DNA of 64,000 nucleotides from Bremia lactucae (lineage: Eukaryota > Oomycota > Peronosporomycetes > Peronosporales > Peronosporaceae). Positions 54,269 to 64,000 of this stretch are shown here, in pieces. How positions within the stretch are numbered: the stretch's first letter is position 1; every line of letters starts with the position of its first letter. The position numbers were made by a program, and so were the translations under genes. The notes under the pieces are model-generated. The model was not told where the DNA came from and ran no database searches. It worked only from the letters and a program-made list of their open reading frames with translations. The stretch lies in the NCBI RefSeq assembly GCF_004359215.1, contig NW_027152213.1, forward strand, positions 1,553,104 through 1,617,103, written 5' to 3'.

Positions 54269-56240
54269 GTGCGTAATGGCACGGGGCGTGAGTACAAGCC
54301 TGTCTTGTTATTCGCTCAAGAGACTGCGAAGGGCTTTGATAAGCCATATTCAATTTTAATTGACTCAGGAGGGTCTTGCAGTTATGCTCGACGTCTTTCC
54401 CTTGAGCGAGATCAACAATACGTTGAAGCGCTTAAAGCGCATGAAAGTAGTACAATCACTGTTCGCTTAGCGCATGAAAGCGATAAAATTACTTTTCGCT
54501 TAGCGAATGAAAGTGATAAAGTACTGTTCGCTTAGCGCATGAAAGTGATAAAAAATCACTGTGCGCTTATCGCCTGGGACTGTTCCTAAAGTTTCGTTGA
54601 CCTTAGGTATGAAGTTTCTGGACCATGACAGTGTGGAACGCTGTCTCGTTCTTAATTCGGATTCGAGATAAGATCTCATCATTGGTATGGCCTGGCTTGA
54701 ACGCCATGAGCCAGGGATCGATTGGAGGTCTAAGACCCTAGGCGCCACGCGCAATGTTCCTAGCAAAGTTTTGAAGAGTCATTAACCACCTTTGCTAGGC
54801 AACAAAAGCGCTATTGGCGCGGGTCATTGACTAAGTCTGCCAGTGTGTTAGACACTGGAATGTCTCAGTAATAAACTTCAATGTTAAAAATACTGATTCT
54901 GAGCCCGACTCAGCAAAGGAGGTGGAACGGCACGTACTCCACTCGTTGTAATAACGATTTACTAAATGCTGAAGCATTGTTGGCCTAAGGCCGAGTCATC
55001 AAGGGTGTAATGCCCCTGAGATACGTGGAGTGGCACTCTAAGTCCACCCAGTGTGGTCGGCCGAGGTAGCACCATACTGAGTGTCAAGGGCATTTCGGGT
55101 CAAACACTTCTAATGCACGTGAAGTGACACGTAAACGGTCGCTGGACAAGGAAGTTGAGTTACCTAACTCCTTGTCGGATGTCGAAATAGACACCAGCTC
55201 TGGTATAAATTTAATACAAGCTGAAAATTTTGGGGACGTAAATATCCCGTCCTCTAAGAGGCGTATTGTCTCTACTCCGAGGCAGGGGAGACGTGATGCG
55301 TCTATACCCTCACAAAGCGATACGAGCATATATTTGCATACACTTGTAAATGGTGTGACCGGTAACATCGAGGGAGAAGTTAGCCTTGCGACAATCCCTT
55401 CGTTACATGCTCTTTAGAGCTAGAAGGAATGTCTATTGATGAGTGCGGTCGGGCTTCAAAGGCTGGGACTTATCTGAGATGGTGGCCATTCGACCAGCGA
55501 TTGAGTTAAACTCATCGCCACTTCTAGACGAAGCTGTCCTGGATGACGGAGTGGGTCATCGAGCATTAAAATCCGTAGGATCACTTAATTCCTTGATTAA
55601 GGAATTCCAAGATGTAGTATGTACCAATCCACCATCTTTTTTTCGTGGATAGAGGCGTCCGTCATGAAATTGACTTGATTCCGGGAACCAAATACTAAGT
55701 CACACGACAGTGGCCTTTACCAAGGGAACAGTGTGACGTCATTGTCGATTTCTTCCGTGCTAAGCACGATGCTGGAATTGTACGAGAAAGCAAATCTCCC
55801 TATCCGACACCTACATTTTGTCAAAAAGCCAAATGGTAAATGGCGCATTGTTCATCTTATATATAATAAGCTTAATACTGCCACTATACCAACACAAATC
55901 CCTATTTCTAGAAAGGGTGTTCTTTAGAACAATATGGTGGGATGTACAATGTACAGTGCACTTGACTAAAGCGATGTTTATTACCAACTGCTCATGCGAG
56001 CTAACGATATCCCGCTTCCAGCGATTAGCACCCCAAGCGGTATGCTATGGGAGTGGTTGGTTACACCACAAGGTTTTTCCAACGCCCCGGCAACATTTAG
56101 TCGTCGAATGACACAACTGTCCCGCCCTCATTGAGGTAATGCACGGACTTATTTTGATAAAATTTTGTCCATAGTCGTGCGGAGCAGATGTGGAAAACCA
56201 TTTACACCAATTGCGAGCAGTGCTCGAGTGTATGCGCAAA
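54269..56240 (+). pseudogene. Protease, linker and RT of B5
   Basis: Frame 54269-54535 gives the protease N-terminal half (FDKPYSILIDSGGSCSYARR, with catalytic DSG) and then an expanded repeat (54437-54569). Linker pieces follow at 54900-55420. RT is at 55440-56240: VKKPNGKWRIVH, then a frameshifted palm (MYSALD, GMLWEWLVTPQGF). The YFDD site (about 56150) is damaged by an indel. Confidence 0.75.
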
Positions 56241-56350
56241 AATAAATTGACACGATACTGTCCTTTGTGGTCATCTCGGTAGAGATAAGACCTACGACTC
56301 TGTAAGCCAGATATTATTGGTGGCCCAAACTTTAGTATGGGTCAGCACAT

Positions 56351-57340
56351 ATGTTTCCACACGCGAAACTTGCCAACGGGTTAAACCCTCTGCGAGCATC
56401 TGGAAAGTCTGCCCGTGCCCATAGGGTGTTAAGATTCCATCAGTATGCTGTGCATCTGGCAAGTCTGCCCGTACCCATAGGTTGCTGGGAGTCCATTAAA
56501 ATGGATTTTGTCTTTGGGCTACCGAAAGATTCAGCCGTTAACTCCGGTATAGTGGTCTTTGTTGACCGTTTAAGCAAAATGGCTCACTTAGCGGCCGTGC
56601 CGGATTCAATTGATGGAGAGGGTACAGCTAAGCTGTTTATCGATCGCGTGTCTCGACAACACGGTTTGCAAGTGGCAATTGTCTCTGATCGGGATCCCCG
56701 TTTCACGGGTAAATTCTGGAAATCACTTTCACGAGTGCTTGGCACCTGTCCACTACGGACCATCCACAGACCGATGGTCAAACTGAGCGTGTCAATCGCG
56801 TCATTGAAGACGTTTTATGCAGCGTGTGTGCTTAGACAACAAAGCGCTGGAGCTCAATGCTCCCAGTAGTGTAGTTTGCATTAAATAACGCTGTTCATGC
56901 CTCTACAGGCTATACTACGCTCTATGTAAACGGTCTTACCTACCCGCGCGTTCCATTAACGAAACCACTGCGTGGTTCAGGGCTTGGTAGGGGAGAATTG
57001 GCCGATAGGCTTGCTGATAGCAGCCCTGTTACCATTCGAAAACAAGTAAGCGAGTTTCTCGCGACGCGATTTAGTGTCTTAAGACATGTAAGGGATACGA
57101 CGGCGGATAGCCAAGCCAAACAAAAAGAACAAGCAGACGCCAAAGCCAGAAGCTGTATTAATTCTAATATAGTCGGAGACCGAGTTTATTAAACGCTAAA
57201 AATCTACCTTCTAACTTGGTTTCTGCGGTCTTCAAGACAATTTGCGCCCGCGCTTATTGGACCATTTACGGTCGTGGCCAAGAAGAGCCTAGCTTACACT
57301 CTAAACCTTCCTAGCAAGCTGCGTACACACCCAGTGTTCT
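56351..57340 (+). pseudogene. Integrase of B5
   Basis: Frame 56351-56869: PIGCWESIKMDFVFGLPKDS, AHLAAVPDSIDGEGTAKLFI and SDRDPRFTGKFWKSL, carrying two catalytic Asp regions, then a frameshift before the Glu region. Frame 56998-57192: EFLATRFSVLRHVRDTTADS, KARSCINSNIVGDRVY. The GPF/Y-like tail (LRTHPVFC) ends at the palindrome at 57319. A local duplication (56397-56425 repeated near 56456-56484) lies at the start of the core. Confidence 0.8.
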
Positions 57341-57430
57341 GCGTTCTCGTAGAACACTGGGTGTGTACGCAGGAAAAGTTCCGATATGGCTTCACACGCT
57401 AGGCGTGTGAAGCCATACCGGAACTTTTCC
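57319..57430. repeat. Two adjacent long palindromes inside B5
   Basis: 57319-57340 pairs perfectly with 57351-57372 (22-bp stem, 10-nt loop). 57372-57399 pairs with 57403-57430 (28-bp stem, one mismatch, 3-nt loop). Other family B copies have no palindrome at this place; their sequence matches the outer arms only. Confidence 0.95.
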
Positions 57431-58743
57431 CACGTGAACTTGAATGCGCTTGCGCCGAGACAGGCGGTCGTGGTGCAGATTGCTGCATCTTAACCAGGAT
57501 AACCTGCTGGTCCTCTGAACGAGGTTGCTGACGTTTAGCATCGAAAGAAGGGTTCCAACCGCCTCAAAATAGCCCTTAATTCGAGCAAGGCTCTCATGAA
57601 AAAGGTGTATTTCGTGCTGTAGAGCATCAAATGCTTTCGTCGAGATTTCGGCCCCTCTAACGCTGCTCGATGCGCGAGGGAACCTTCAGTTTCACGTGGA
57701 AAACTCATAAAGCGACGTCGTCGTAAGGTCAAATAGCAGTATCTGGTGAATCGGCTGGGATACCCATCTTTTGAAAACTCTTGGGAATTTGAGGTACCCC
57801 TTCGGCAAGATTGCCGTTCGTCGTTGACGTTTTGGGCGCCACGCTCAGGGTCAACTTGCGTCAAACGACGCTCCCACCATTATAAGCTGGAATAGGTGGA
57901 TCTATAGTCTCAGTGCGGCTTCGATCCATGGTGGCACGGTTAGCCGAATCACTGAAATATCGGTTAGGTCTTCCCTGGTTTTGTAACATAAATGCCGCAC
58001 GTAACTGGCCATTAGTTTTATGCTTGGCGAAGTCGAAGTGAAGCTTCCGTTCCAAACGAACATCATCCATATCCGCAGACTCTCTGATATTCCAAACATT
58101 ACAAGGCGGCGGGCCCGGTGGATTCAGTTCTCAAATGAGACTTCTTTTTCACTCCATGTTTCGTTCGAAAGCAAAACGATCGGAATTTCCCTCATGGACG
58201 TCACCGAAGCTGCACGGGCTTGATCACGTAAACGCGTCGGATACTGGCTTCGCGTCATTACCTTTGGCGTTAGGTATTGCTCATGAGGAGCGTCGCGGGC
58301 AGCGATCTCATCCGGCGTCCTCGCCGGGTCACCCGAGATCCAGATGGCCAAGCTGTGACCCGCTATCTCTTTGAGACGCTCGTCCACACTTAGCGGAGTT
58401 AATCTATATTCACTATGAGCTTAAGCTTTCGCTATCTCGGCAGCTCGTCGACGAACTTGTTCCTCTATGAGGATTGCTTGCTCTTGCTCTTCATTGAGCG
58501 GATTCGTAATAATGTTGGACTCAAGGTCCTGTGTCCTGCATTGCGGGGCAATGCAGTGAAGACATCGGCGGCACCACGTGCTGGAAACGGATTCGGGGCC
58601 CGCCGACGTTTATCCATAGGAGAAGGCGTGTAAGAGCGACGCTCTTTTTCCTCATTCTCTGATGAAGAGAGAAAATCATAGTCCATTATTCCCTCATCGT
58701 CGAGGAAGGTGCTAATAGTCTGTGACTCACCAATAATTGTCAT
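57430..58743 (-). pseudogene. Antisense ORF of family B, B5 copy
   Basis: Starts at an ATG at 58743 (MTIIGESQTISTFLDDEG). The first 98-codon frame (58465-58761) is intact and carries the acidic segment ENEEKERRSYTPSPMDKRRR, where the copy at 14212 has a stop. Next, 58124-58387 has ERLKEIAGHSLAIWISGDPA, RTPDEIAARDAPHEQYLTPK and EKEVSFEN; 57861-58070 has DDVRLERKLHFDFAKHKTNG; 57535-57864 and a shifted frame give the basic and coiled-coil parts. Frameshifts at about 58400, 58090, 57860 and 57640. It lies opposite to the chromodomain and the 3' tail of the element. Confidence 0.55.
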
Positions 58744-58855
58744 AAGACAACGGGATTGCAAACCAAAACCAAAGGGTACGCTGTTTATGTTTTAACCTCA
58801 AAAAGGAAATGAAGCGAATGTTTTCACTCGGTGTAAACAGTCTGATGGGGGAGGG

Positions 58856-59333
58856 TGTATTGGGGCACACATTGATTGGAGAACCGTTGTTGTGGTACAT
58901 TTACTTTATGGGTAAATACCCTTGTATCCTATTTAAAATAGTTCATTACCAAAAATCCCAATTATTATGGGTGACAGATGTGGTCGCCGCCAGATATAAA
59001 TCTGGCGGCCGAAATCTTTTTTAAATTAGATAGGGTAAGGTTTTAAGATTTAAATAATTTAATTAAGTGCAGTTCCTCTATTGATCTTAAAGCGTTTAGT
59101 GCCTTCCTAAGGCTTGCACATTGATCTGTAAGAGATACAAGCCTTTCTAAGGTACATACTCTCGGGCACTAGTTGCCTCTTGGCTCTACGAGCCCCTGAA
59201 TCCCTTGAACTAGGATTCTTAAAGCTTCAATAGCTTGTACGACTCCCTGAGTTATTAAACCACATTATTTCCATAGAACTAAGAGACTCATTGAGTCTAA
59301 AAGTCTTCCTCTGATTTTACGAGCTCCTCAACA
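58856..59333 (+). repeat. 3' LTR of B5
   Basis: 478 bp, TGTATTGGGGCACACATTGA to CTCCTCAACA, preceded by the polypurine tract. Confidence 0.85.
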
Positions 59334-59808
59334 TTATGCTAGTACTGGTAACAGTACTAGTCAACTACACTGATTACAGTGAAGGTGGAATGCCTCGACT
59401 ACTTTGCGTACACGAAGTACAGAGAAATGTTTTAGTAGCTAAGAAGCTTTGATACTAAATGTAAATTCTAAGGCATAGAATAGGGGAAAAGTAGAACTGT
59501 ATTAATATACTAAGTTTTCTCATTACGATCTTCTATCTACTAATTAGCTAACTATATATGACGCCTACTTCCGCACCGCAAAATTGTGTCTTGTGACGAT
59601 TGGTGGGGTTGATCAAAGCTTAAATCAACCAATCAATAGAACTGAAGTCTTATTGCGTCAATGTTACCATATTTGTTAGTATTGGAATTATTGAGTCAAA
59701 TTAATAAAAGATAATAAGTTTGTACTTCTTTATCTATTTCCTTTGATACGAAATAATATTTGTTTCTACCTCTTACAGGAGATAATATTTATGTAACGCC
59801 CCGTTACA
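59334..59808 (-). repeat. Family C-like LTR fragment
   Basis: In minus orientation it starts TGTAACGGGGCGTTACATAA at 59808 and runs AT-rich into a hairpin-containing end (59339-59360 and 59368-59381), like the LTR at 938-1371. The last bases that should mirror the start are missing, so the left end is truncated against B5. A family B LTR scrap (about 59868-59907, ...TGCCCCATTACA) follows on the right. Confidence 0.55.
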
Positions 59809-60377
59809 AGCTGGATTTTAATGATATTGCCTTCTTTTAATAGTAAAACGGTGCATGTGAATTGTACAATACTAGCGGTTATCCAGCCGAAGTCTGCCCC
59901 ATTACATTGACCGCAGCAATATCGCTCGCTATTTTACGCTCAGATAAAATTACTACACCTTAGGCTCTGACTTGTACATACCCACATCCAGTACATGCGT
60001 CACACTTGAAGCTAATACTTTGCCTAAACAAGAAAGTACGATGCGCCGGCCATCCTGCAATTGTCGAGGATGCTAAAAACGTATCGCTGCACAATGTCTC
60101 ACCATCCAAATGGACGATGTGAAGAGAAAAAGCTCCAGGAGATAAGCACGGAGCCGTAAATATTTTGTAAACTTTTTGCTGTAGGATCTTAAGGTGACGC
60201 CTTTTACTGCAGTGGCTGATCAGAGGAATGCCCTATACATGGCTGCCATCCGACACTCGGACGAATTGTAAGAAATTGCCAAAAATAAAAAGATGCGTCT
60301 TTAATAAAACTGTTTCTGCTACGGTTTTCTGTGGAAACACTTTGAGATTATGCTATAATCCAACTTATGTGCTTTGT
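59809..60377. other. Spacer between repeats and host gene cluster
   Basis: Apart from the family B LTR scrap at 59868-59907 I recognise nothing. It holds the 3' flank of the minus-strand gene that ends at 60378. The long plus-strand frame at 60228-60725 is a shadow of that gene. Confidence 0.45.
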
Positions 60378-61455
60378 TTACTTAGTCGCCATCGTCAATT
60401 TATACGGTATCGCGAGATATTTAATGAAGTTGCGCGTCTCGCAGTGGCGAATATTCGCGTCCATGACGTCGGCGTCCAATCCAAGGCGCCATGCAATATC
60501 ATAGCGACATGGATCGATGTGAAGATTCTCCAAATCGTCTATGTAACGATCGGCGCTTATGAAATCTGTAAAGAATCCAAGCTCCACGAGCTTCGCTCGA
60601 CGGCAGTACGTGAGTCGGGCAAGCTCGTGAAGATCATACTCCGGATGGTACTGCACAGCCCAGAAATCACCCCTCTCGTGGCGCACTGCCACAGCCTGGA
60701 CGGCAGTAAAGTCGTTGCCACATAGGGTCAGGCCTCCACGAGGCATGTGGGTTATCTCATCGCTGTGGCTAGTGAAAGCGTCAAAAACTGACGGCTTTCC
60801 CTCGAACATTGGGTGTGCACGGCCCTCTGGAGTCAGCTCAATTTTGCGAGCAACACCCATCTCCCGACCGCGTGGATTTAAACCACAATGGCCTCCAGAA
60901 GCAGCTACTGCGATCTGAGCCGCCCAGCAGCTACCATATTGTGGAATCCCTGTGACAAAGTGACTTAGCCTCTTGGTTTCTAAATTCGCAAATGATATGT
61001 GCCATAGTCATACCCGCTTCAAAAATCTTCTGAGCAATACTAATCTGTTTAACAACACGAATGTCTTTGACGTTATGAATTGTCAGCGAGCAGCCCGTCC
61101 ATGCAACGGCGTGGTACTATAAATAAAATGTCGGCCAAAGAAGAATCAGTTGTGCTCGTAATTACCAAAATGTTCGGCTCACATCATGTATTGTAGGCAT
61201 CTCAAAATCGCTGTCAGCGGGGTACACTACGTCTGCCGCGATTACCACGCCAGTGGGTGCTGCTTCGTTAAGCAGATTCGTGTACAGCTTGCCAGCAGTA
61301 CTGGCTCCGCCAGCTTCGAGATCAGCGCGGCCCTCGAGCGCGTAGCCATCGATAATTAATATATTTAGCGGAGAAGATAAGCATTTAGCTGAGCTTAGTG
61401 CACGCAAGGCGCTAGACGATTGTTGGCAGTAACGCCTCGAGAAGCGAGAAAGCAT
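60378..61455 (-). CDS. Class-I glutamine amidotransferase-like protein, three exons
   Basis: Spliced model on the minus strand: exon 1 61455-61183, exon 2 61116-61014, exon 3 60949-60378. Introns of 66 and 64 bp have GT/AG ends and leave an open 315-codon frame. Residues 1-30 look like a mitochondrial presequence (MLSRFSRRYCQQSSSALRAL). Then ILIIDGY opens the GATase fold, and AVAWTGCSLTIHN precedes the nucleophile loop. The nucleophile is Cys133 in YGSCWAAQIA, and His227/Glu229 lie in QYHPEYDLHE, so the catalytic triad is complete. ARKIELTPEGRAHPMFEGKP and FTSHSDEI are typical of GMP-synthase-like stand-alone amidotransferases. The fold hydrolyses Gln and passes ammonia on; the real substrate is unknown. 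It starts 218 bp from the divergent dehydrogenase gene. Confidence 0.85.
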
Positions 61456-61672
61456 GGCTCGATAAAAAGCTGAAACGCAAGAAAGCCAGCTTCAAGGGAC
61501 AAAAAGCAATATGGTGACATTTTTGTGCAGATAGTGGTGACACGGCGATTTAAGATTTGCAGCGTTGTCGGATTTATGCGAGCAGTATAGCTGTAGCCAA
61601 ATCCTTTCGCACAAAAGCTGTTACACCATCTGCTTATTAGTAAAAAGGTATCCTAATTCTGATTCGTATGCC

Positions 61673-62521
61673 ATGCACGTCGTCGGACATCGCCTCGCTG
61701 GCCAAGTGGCCGTGATCACGGGCGCCGCTGGGGGTATCGGTCGCAAATCGGCCATTTTGTTTGCCAAGCAGGGCGCTAAAGCCGTCGTCTGCGCCGACAT
61801 CAACGTGAATGCTGCGGCCGAGACGGTCCAGCTCGTTCACGAGGAGCTGAAGAAGCTAGGAAAGAACGACACAGTGGCCGTCGCCGTTCAGGTCGATGTA
61901 TCAAGCGCCAAGGATGTAGAAAATATGGTTAAGATGACTGAGAAGGACTTTGGCGCTCTAAATGTGCTATTTAATAATGCCGGCATCATGCACAGTGCCG
62001 ATGACGATGCCATCAATACGCAGGAGGACGTGTGGGATCTGACTATGAACATAAATGTTAAAGGCGTCTTTCTTGGGTGCAAGTACGGCATTCCCGCAAT
62101 GCTTCGTGCAGGTGGCGGTTCTATCATCAACACGGCCTCGTTCGTGGGCATCCTGGGCGCAGCTACGCCTCAACTCGCCTATACGTCTAGCAAAGGCGCC
62201 GTCATTGCAATGTCTCGTGAGTTGGCGACTATCCATGCCCGTGAGAACATTCGTGTGAACGCCTTATGCCCGGGACCACTTAATACAGAGCTGCTGCAAA
62301 AGTTTCTCGACTCGGAGGAAAAGAAACAGCGTCGTCTAGTGCACGTGCCGATGGGACGCTTTGGAGAGGCTGCTGAGATGGCCAAGGCTGCTCTCTTTCT
62401 TGCGAGTGATGACTCTTCGTACATCACTGGTACGTCCTTTATGGTTGATGGTGGCATATCCTCTGCCTACGTGACAAGCGAGGGACGTGTAGACCCATTT
62501 GGAGGCCCCAGCGAAGTCTAA
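61673..62521 (+). CDS. Short-chain dehydrogenase/reductase (classical SDR)
   Basis: Intact 282-codon frame from the ATG at 61673. The open frame extends 36 codons further, but that part is Cys-rich and unlike SDR N-termini, while GHRLAGQVAVITGAAGGIG directly follows this ATG. Rossmann motif TGAAGGIG at residues 16-23; acidic Asp42 at the end of the second strand suggests NAD(H) rather than NADP(H). NNAG at 101-104, catalytic Ser156 (INTAS), Tyr170 and Lys174 (YTSSK). PG motif after strand 6 (CPGP), and a C-terminal SYITGTSFMVDGG as in SDR oxidoreductases of the FabG/glucose-dehydrogenase type. It oxidises or reduces an alcohol/ketone; the substrate cannot be told. Tail-to-tail with the aldehyde dehydrogenase gene, 87 bp apart. 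Confidence 0.9.
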   Translation: MHVVGHRLAGQVAVITGAAGGIGRKSAILFAKQGAKAVVCADINVNAAAETVQLVHEELKKLGKNDTVAVAVQVDVSSAKDVENMVKMTEKDFGALNVLFNNAGIMHSADDDAINTQEDVWDLTMNINVKGVFLGCKYGIPAMLRAGGGSIINTASFVGILGAATPQLAYTSSKGAVIAMSRELATIHARENIRVNALCPGPLNTELLQKFLDSEEKKQRRLVHVPMGRFGEAAEMAKAALFLASDDSSYITGTSFMVDGGISSAYVTSEGRVDPFGGPSEV

Positions 62522-62608
62522 GGTGTCGGCCGGTATAGAAAAGAAATTATATTTTTCTTGAGCTCAAAGGTCGTATTGCCTAAGTACGAAAGTTCCACTA
62601 AAGATACG

Positions 62609-63948
62609 TTAAGAAGTCAGTATGAGAGGGCAGAAACGAAAGGTATGAGCGCTAATTGTAATTACCGATTTTAGCTTCGTGACACCACGGAATCCGTGCT
62701 TGGAAAGACTGATGCCTTTGCCGGAATCACGGTGGCCGGTCCATGGGAGATACGGGTCGAGCACATCGCAGCGGTTCATGTAAATCGTTCCAGCAATGAT
62801 CTGTGAGCCTAAAGTCATAGCGTGGTCACGATCTGACGTAAAGACCGAGGCCGTTAGTCCGTACTTGCTCTCATTGATTTTTCGAATGGCTTCAGCATCC
62901 GAGGAGACGCGCTCCACACCGACGATTGGTCCAAAGGATTCCTCATTCATAATGTCCATCGAGCCATTGCAATTCACCAATAAAGAAGGAGCGTAAAAGC
63001 GGCCATTTCCAGTAGAGTCGGTAACAATACCCTTACCCGTTACCTGAATAGCACCCTTTCTAATAGCATCTCTTACATGAGCATCAAGCACTTTTGGTGC
63101 AGTAGGAAGTGCCATTGGACCCATGGACGTATTCGCTTCCATTGGGTTGCCTAACGTATACGCCTCAAACAGGCTTTTTGCCTTTTCCACAAATTGGTCG
63201 TACCTCGATTCGTGAACGTAAATTCGCTCCACACCACAGCAAGATTGGCCCGCATTGTAGCAAACACCTTCCACAAGACTTTCGGCTGCGACTTCAGCAT
63301 CCGCCAAGGCGGACACGTACCCAGCGTCCTTACGCAACAATGCATATCAGTCCTTCTCACATGATTATTAGAAGCTAGCTTACATTTCCGCCCAGCTCCA
63401 GCGTCACATCAATTGAACGATGACTTGCTGCTTGTTGAACTTCGCGTCCACTATTCATGTATCCAGTAGCCACATCAAAATGATACCACAATATGAAATT
63501 CGTTTCAATAACATGGCACGTACCCTCGCACGGACCCTGTAAAGGAAACAAACGCTGTTTCGGAGCGTTGGATGATCTCCGAAGCGGTGTCATGCTCTAC
63601 AAAAGACGACTGAAGCACGTGGTTCGGGAAACCGGCTTGTTCAAATGTCTTTTGAAAGTGCTCTCCACAGAGGGGAGTACGAGGCGAATGTTTCAACAGC
63701 ACTGCATTTCCTGCCAAAACAGCAGGAATGATGGAGTTGACTGCTGTCATGAGAGGATAATTCCAAGGCGCCTACAACAAGATATTCAAAAAAACGTTTA
63801 AGCGACTTTTTAATGATGATTACAGTGCCAATGACATACAATAATGTAAACGACGCCAACAGGTTCGCAAGTACTTTGACGAAAGAGCCCATTTGCTTCT
63901 GGAAAATAATCCGTTCGAAGGGCTTCATCCGAGAGTTCAATTAGGGCC
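62609..63948 (-). CDS. Aldehyde dehydrogenase, multi-exon, 5' end outside the window
   Basis: Spliced model on the minus strand: 63948-63840, 63771-63524, 63450-63384 and 63328-62609, with introns of 68, 73 and 55 bp (GT/AG ends). Upstream exons lie beyond 64000. Motifs in order: EPVGVVYIIAPWNYPLMTAV (joined across the first intron), LAGNAVLLKHSPRTPL with the cofactor Lys, FTGSVRGGREV, the base ELGGN, and the nucleophile loop GQSCCGVERIYVHES. Later ESFGPIVGVERV and KYGLTASVFTSD. NAD(P)-dependent oxidation of an aldehyde to an acid; closest in style to succinate-semialdehyde or related dehydrogenases, but the substrate is not determined. A final short intron after KLKS, giving a stop at 62580, is an alternative to the stop at 62609. 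Confidence 0.85.
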
Positions 63949-64000
63949 CTACAAAAATATGCCATACCGTCACATGGAGGGTTGGTTTGTTTATCTTATA

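Larger units (their letters stand above)
52085..59333 (+). mobile_element. Family B Gypsy element B5 with both LTRs and a nested solo LTR
   Basis: 5' LTR (52085-52567), primer binding site (CTGGTAGCACTCGTAGTCAAT), gag, family A solo LTR (53551-54082), protease, RT, integrase, antisense ORF (minus), polypurine tract (GATGGGGGAGGG at 58844-58855), 3' LTR (58856-59333). RNase H is deleted: RT sequence at about 56248 joins the integrase linker directly. Flanks TTTTC and TTATG do not match, so no target duplication is seen. Non-autonomous and broken. Confidence 0.85.

Noticed and set aside
60228..60725. 165-codon plus-strand ORF
   Set aside because: Antisense shadow of the amidotransferase exon 3, whose motifs are unmistakable on the minus strand.

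Overview
The window looks like a repeat-rich compartment of an oomycete nuclear genome, most likely a downy mildew or Phytophthora relative. This is inferred from small GT-AG introns (55-73 bp), compact convergent and divergent gene pairs, layers of decayed chromodomain Ty3/Gypsy retrotransposons, and an isolated secreted effector-like gene between two elements. No species is assigned. About four fifths of the window is retrotransposon; intact host genes are few.

Layout. 1-1371: 3' end of a Gypsy element (family C) with its LTR. 2619-3587: candidate secreted effector. 3785-11347: decayed Gypsy element of family A with both LTRs. 11887-52064: an old minus-strand family B element split in two (11887-13619 and 47479-52064) by a younger minus-strand family B insertion (13620-47478). 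That younger insertion is itself about 26.3 kb too long. Two direct 2.04-kb blocks that look almost identical by eye (16865-18907 and 43177-45220) bracket the excess. The excess holds a 5' family B fragment, an inverted duplicated unit (20853-21617 and 36060-37349), a deleted family A element, host genes (a J-domain mitochondrial-type protein, its J-less tandem paralogue, and a VTT/TMEM41-like membrane protein), a family D Gypsy element (29489-35375), and a truncated plus-strand family B copy. 52085-59333: a further family B element (plus strand) with both LTRs and a nested family A solo LTR. 60378-64000: a clean host gene cluster with a class-I glutamine amidotransferase (minus, three exons), a short-chain dehydrogenase (plus) and an aldehyde dehydrogenase (minus, multi-exon, running off the window).

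Main points. (1) Family B elements carry a third, ANTISENSE open reading frame of about 440 codons between integrase and 3' LTR. It overlaps the chromodomain, has an acidic N-terminus and a predicted coiled-coil C-terminus, and is seen in at least four copies. Family A has a different antisense ORF in the same place. (2) LTR pairing, a mutated 5-bp target duplication and continuity of the older host element show that 13620-47478 is one insertion enlarged by a 26.3-kb segment carrying host genes. Integration of a circular DNA by gap repair would explain it; mis-assembly must be excluded. (3) A segment covering the first codons and promoter of the VTT gene is repeated directly on both sides of the family D element.

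All retroelement ORFs are broken and none is offered as functional. Percent identities are by-eye estimates.
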